Shown here: positions 61,000 to 64,000 of the stretch, in pieces
Numbering within the stretch: position 1 is the first letter of the stretch
Layout: the number at the start of each line of letters is the position of its first letter
Assembly (NCBI RefSeq): GCF_002284565.1
Contig: NZ_NPKI01000017.1
Span: forward strand, 434,001 to 498,000
DNA from: Mesorhizobium mediterraneum
Lineage (GTDB): Bacteria > Pseudomonadota > Alphaproteobacteria > Rhizobiales > Rhizobiaceae
DNA length: 64,000 bases
Direction of reading: 5' to 3'
The notes under the pieces: model-generated
What the model was told of the DNA's origin: nothing
The model's database searches: none
Seen by the model: the letters and a program-made list of their open reading frames with translations, nothing else
Program-made: the position numbers and the translations under genes

Positions 61000-61080
61000 A
61001 GTAGGGCAGTAGGGCAGTAAGGCAGTAGGGATTTGAGCCAATTTCCCTACTGCCTTACTACCCTACTCCCTTACTGCCCT
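61000..61080. repeat. intercistronic hairpin of GGGCAGTA repeats
   Basis: GTAAGGCAGTAGGGA (61017-61031) pairs perfectly with 61044-61058, and the imperfect stem extends outward through further AGTAGGGC-type units. It lies between coxS and coxL, and is analogous to that at 58549 but of different sequence. Confidence 0.8.
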
Positions 61081-61574
61081 TATGCTGCTTGCTTGGCCTT
61101 GCCCTTCGAAGACATCGTCTCCGATGCGGCGAGGATCGCCTTCACGATGTTGTGGTAGCCGGTGCAGCGGCAGATGTTGCCTTCGAGCTCGGCGCGCACC
61201 GTGGCCTCGTCGAGGCCTTCGGGGTGACGGTTGATCATGTCGGTCGCCGCCATGATCATGCCCGGCGTGCAGAAACCGCACTGCAGCCCATGATGCTCCT
61301 TGAACGCCGCCTGCACCGGATGCAGGTCGGCGCCATCCGCCAAGCCTTCGATCGTCACGACGTTCGATCCGGAGGCTTGCACCGCAAGCATCGTGCAGGA
61401 TTTTACCGCCTTGCCATCGACATGGATCACACAGGCGCCGCATTGCGAGGTGTCGCAGCCGACATGCGTCCCGGTCAGGCCGAGATTCTCCCTCAAGAAA
61501 TGAACCAGAAGCGTACGGTCCTCGGCAGCGCCGCTTACCCGCTTTCCGTTGACCGTCAACGATATGTCCGACAT
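61080..61574 (-). CDS. coxS: 2Fe-2S small subunit, CO-dehydrogenase-like (CoxS)
   Basis: A 164-residue electron-transfer subunit. The plant-type cluster ligands are Cys40, Cys45, Cys48, Cys60; the second cluster ligands are Cys99, Cys102, Cys135 and Cys137 (QCGFC, CRC). First gene of the operon; it passes electrons to FAD in CoxM. The stop lies within the hairpin spacer. Confidence 0.93.
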   Translation of the reverse strand: MSDISLTVNGKRVSGAAEDRTLLVHFLRENLGLTGTHVGCDTSQCGACVIHVDGKAVKSCTMLAVQASGSNVVTIEGLADGADLHPVQAAFKEHHGLQCGFCTPGMIMAATDMINRHPEGLDEATVRAELEGNICRCTGYHNIVKAILAASETMSSKGKAKQAA

Positions 61575-61833
61575 GAAACCTCCCTGGGTGCTACCTTGGT
61601 CGTTCTGGCGTCGGTGTTGCCCGAGCCCTCCATCTGTCCGCTATTCTTATACCGCATAACGCACGGGGAAAAAGTGCCGCGGAATGCCGAGATTGCGAGA
61701 ATGCAGTTCGTCCGAAAATCCGCCTATTGTACTTTCGGTCACGCAAAGACAGGAAATGGCGCAACGAAGCGAAACACGGTCGCTGTGCGATGCCGCCTTC
61801 CGGCCATCAGCGGCCGGGCTGGCCAAGCCGATT

Positions 61834-62265
61834 TCAGCCGATGCCGTGTTTTCTCAGAACCTCCCGCTCGTCGCCTGATACCCACCCAAATACTTTGGGC
61901 TCTCCGCCCAGCTTCTGCACGAGGTAGTGGACGTCGAAATCTATCGTGACGTCCGGTCCGTCTTTTCGGGCATAGATCGACGTCCAGGCGACGTGGGCAA
62001 CGCAATGATGCTCGTCTATCGGCGAGATGCGAACATCCCGTATTCGCATTTCCTTCGTGCCGATCGCCCGATAATGAGCATAGCCTTGCTCCATAGCCTG
62101 CTTGAACTGGTCGTCGTTGTTCCCGACCATGACGCCGGCAGGCGACGCCGCGATGAAGGCGGAGGCATAGACCGATGCGACTTCGTCCATGTCGGCATCG
62201 CCTGCGAGGGATTTCCGGAAAAGCTGCTCATACCTTTCGAACAGCTTCCTGACCTGGGCGTCCAT
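61834..62265 (-). CDS. NTF2-like (SnoaL/DUF4440-type) protein
   Basis: A 143-residue protein with the NTF2-like pattern FERYEQLFRKSLAGDADMDEVASVYASAF and a body with HHCVAHVAWTSIYARKDG. Not secreted. GGGAG is 10 nt before the ATG. It is transcribed divergently from the FIST gene. Unknown function. Confidence 0.75.
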   Translation of the reverse strand: MDAQVRKLFERYEQLFRKSLAGDADMDEVASVYASAFIAASPAGVMVGNNDDQFKQAMEQGYAHYRAIGTKEMRIRDVRISPIDEHHCVAHVAWTSIYARKDGPDVTIDFDVHYLVQKLGGEPKVFGWVSGDEREVLRKHGIG

Positions 62266-62404
62266 GAATCACGCTCCCTTCCAGTGTAGTTCTGGCCAGT
62301 GTGGTTCTGGATTTGAAGTTTCTGAACGCTGACGCCGTCAAAAATAGCAGAAAATTCAAATCCGTCATGTTGGCTCATTGCCAAAGTGGCGCTTGAAGAC
62401 AACA

Positions 62405-63640
62405 ATGCCCTCGACGCCGGCGCGCCAGACGCGCACAAAAAGCGCGTCGGAGGAATGGAGGAGGAAGCCGCTGGCCAGTTCACGCACGCGCTATGCATGC
62501 GGCCTATCGGTGCTCACTACCGACGAACCCGACGCGGATGCGTTCGCCCGGGCGGTGGCGGTGGAAGCCGCAGCCGTCGATGCCGGCTTCGCCCTGCTGT
62601 TTTTCTCGCAGAGCCTCGTCGAGGCAGTCGCCCTTTCGGAAGCGCTGAAAGCCCAAGCGCCGGCACTCCTCTATGCCGGCTGCTCGACGGCCGGCGAGAT
62701 TACGCCCAAAGGCCTGGAGGACGGCCAGGTCCTGGCCATGCTGCTTCCCTCCGCAACGTTTTCGGCAGCCAGCACCATGGTCGAAAATCTGTCCTCATCG
62801 GGCATGGACGGGATCACCGGCGAAGTCGAGGCGCTGAGGCGTTCGTTACGCGGGCGCGTCGGGCACGAGCGAGCTGACACCACTTTCGCGCTCTGCTTCA
62901 TCGACGGGCTGTCCTATGCCGAAGAAGCCGTGACCTCCGCCATCCATTGGGGACTCGACGACATTCCGCTGATCGGCGGGTCGGCGGGCGATGATCTGAA
63001 ATTCGAGACGACGCGGCTGATCTCGAACGGCAAGGTTGCCTCCGACAGCGCCATCATCGTGCTGATCACCACGGAAATTCCTTTCCACGTGTTCAAGACC
63101 GACAATTTCGTCCCCACCGACGAGAAGCTGGTGGTGACCGCATCCGATCCCGATCACCGCACCGTGCGCGAATTCAACGCCACCAATGCCGCCGAGGAAT
63201 ATGCCGCCTCGGTCGGCGTCATCCCGCAGATGCTGACGCCGCTGAGTTTCGCTTCGCACCCGGTGGTGTTGAAAGTGGGCGGCGAATTTTACTGCCGCTC
63301 GATCCAGAAGATGCACGCGGACGGCTCGCTGTCGTTCTTCTGCGCCATCGACGATGGCGTCGTCCTTTCCATCGCCCAGCCCAAGAACATGGTCGAATCG
63401 ACGCGGGCCGCCCTTAGGGATGTCGAGGAAAGGCTTGGCGGCATCGACATGATCCTCGGTTTCGACTGCGTGCTGCGCAGGCTCGACGCGCGCAACCGCC
63501 AGGTCTTTCGAGAGATTTCGGAACTCTACAAGGTCAACAACGTCATCGGCTTCGGCACCTATGGCGAACAGTACCGGTCGATGCATCTGAACCAGACTTT
63601 CACCGGCATCGCTTTCGGAGAGCGGCAGGCGGCGGAGTAG
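62405..63640 (+). CDS. nosP: FIST-domain sensor (NosP-like)
   Basis: A 411-residue protein with a FIST_N domain (about residues 45-220; LLYAGCSTAGEITPKGLEDG, DDIPLIGGSAGDD) and a FIST_C domain (about 225-380; PQMLTPLSFASHPVVLKVGG). NosP proteins bind haem and sense nitric oxide. The next gene, ten bases away, is a NahK-like kinase, the known NosP partner. ATG 62405 is favoured; a TTG at 62378 is possible. The haem-ligating His is not certain here. Confidence 0.8.
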   Translation: MPSTPARQTRTKSASEEWRRKPLASSRTRYACGLSVLTTDEPDADAFARAVAVEAAAVDAGFALLFFSQSLVEAVALSEALKAQAPALLYAGCSTAGEITPKGLEDGQVLAMLLPSATFSAASTMVENLSSSGMDGITGEVEALRRSLRGRVGHERADTTFALCFIDGLSYAEEAVTSAIHWGLDDIPLIGGSAGDDLKFETTRLISNGKVASDSAIIVLITTEIPFHVFKTDNFVPTDEKLVVTASDPDHRTVREFNATNAAEEYAASVGVIPQMLTPLSFASHPVVLKVGGEFYCRSIQKMHADGSLSFFCAIDDGVVLSIAQPKNMVESTRAALRDVEERLGGIDMILGFDCVLRRLDARNRQVFREISELYKVNNVIGFGTYGEQYRSMHLNQTFTGIAFGERQAAE

Positions 63641-63649
63641 GAGGTTCTT

Positions 63650-64000
63650 ATGCCGCTCAGGAACATCAACGACCTGGAGAAGCTGAAGAAGATCAACGCA
63701 GCCCTCGTCAGCCGCGTCGAGCGCTCTATGGAACAGCAGGGCAACGCGTTCTCGCTGTTCCAGACCGCGATTTCGCTCGAGAATCGAGTGCGTACGCGCA
63801 CCGAGGAATTGCACTCGACACTGCGTAGATTGGAACAGTCCAATATCGATCTCAGCGCGGCCAAGGAAAACGCCGAGCTGGCGAACCTGTCCAAGACCAG
63901 GTTCCTGGCCGCCGCCAGCCACGACGTGTTGCAACCGCTGAACGCCGCCCATCTCTCCGTCTCGGCGCTGGCCGAAGTGCAGACCAGCGACGAAGGCAAA
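63650..64000 (+). CDS. NahK-like histidine kinase, 5' part (runs off the window)
   Basis: The first 117 residues: an N-terminal coiled coil (LEKLKKINAALVSRVERSME, RTEELHSTLRRLEQS), then the H-box FLAAASHDVLQPLNAAH with the phospho-His near 95. The pattern is that of NahK/HnoK-type hybrid kinases. GGAGG is at good spacing. The kinase and any receiver domain lie beyond the window end. Confidence 0.85.
   Translation, partial: MPLRNINDLEKLKKINAALVSRVERSMEQQGNAFSLFQTAISLENRVRTRTEELHSTLRRLEQSNIDLSAAKENAELANLSKTRFLAAASHDVLQPLNAAHLSVSALAEVQTSDEGK

Noticed and set aside
62846..63952. 368-codon minus-strand frame opposite the FIST and kinase genes
   Set aside because: It spans two real genes in antisense and has no protein-like domain.

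Overview
The window is GC-rich chromosomal DNA from an alphaproteobacterium of the Hyphomicrobiales (Rhizobiales), most likely Mesorhizobium or a close relative. This rests on rhizobial gene order and families: nagZ / SPOR protein / argS / dgt / erpA / xthA, ilvD-exoR, popZ-tolC-pcm, BA14K, DUF982, DUF1236 and DUF3606 proteins, and short rhizobial palindromic repeats. No species can be named from the sequence alone.

Region by region. (1) 1-22,700 is core chromosome: cell-wall recycling (nagZ), a very long repetitive SPOR-domain envelope protein, argS, a dNTPase, an Fe-S carrier, exonuclease III, the ExoR exopolysaccharide regulator overlapping ilvD, a FadL-type porin, valS, PopZ, a TolC-type outer-membrane channel, a Pcm-like methyltransferase and tRNA-Cys. 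(2) 23,477-40,391 is an integrated element in tRNA-Asn(GUU). It is flanked by a 49-bp direct repeat of the tRNA 3' half and has a tyrosine integrase and an AlpA-type regulator at its right end. It carries a replication-initiator-like gene with iteron-like repeats inside the coding sequence. A tightly overlapping ten-gene phage operon follows: small terminase, two HK97 prohead-protease-like proteins and a shortened tail hub, but no recognisable large terminase, portal or major capsid. The left half holds cargo: a HigBA-like pair with a DUF6941-like third gene, an HTH regulator behind three near-identical operators, a HEPN-like protein, an RMF/CrpP-like small protein, a LigD-type ligase and an HNH protein. 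(3) 40,400-48,060 holds envelope and stress genes: BA14K, DUF982, two DUF1236 proteins, a GNSGNA-repeat secreted protein, a NarX/NarL-type two-component system, DUF3606 and a general-stress-like membrane protein. Several are preceded by GGAAC-N16/17-nGTT sequences typical of EcfG/RpoE2 general stress promoters, including an unlisted 30-residue membrane peptide. (4) 48,100-64,000 is metabolic and accessory: an M20 amidohydrolase divergent from an AraC regulator, a cupin, a LysR regulator divergent from an alpha/beta-hydrolase and NTF2-like operon, an AhpD-like protein, cutC, a GNAT, an acyltransferase, a form-II CO-dehydrogenase-like coxSLM operon with hairpin spacers, and at the right edge a FIST/NosP-like sensor followed by the start of a NahK-like histidine kinase.

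How they work together: regions 1 and 3 are housekeeping and envelope or stress functions, region 2 is a phage-derived mobile element with defence- or addiction-like cargo, and region 4 is made of small regulator-enzyme units. Starts were often moved inward from the longest ORF using start-codon, Shine-Dalgarno and overlap evidence. All functional names are by recognition of motifs and family patterns; no database search was run.
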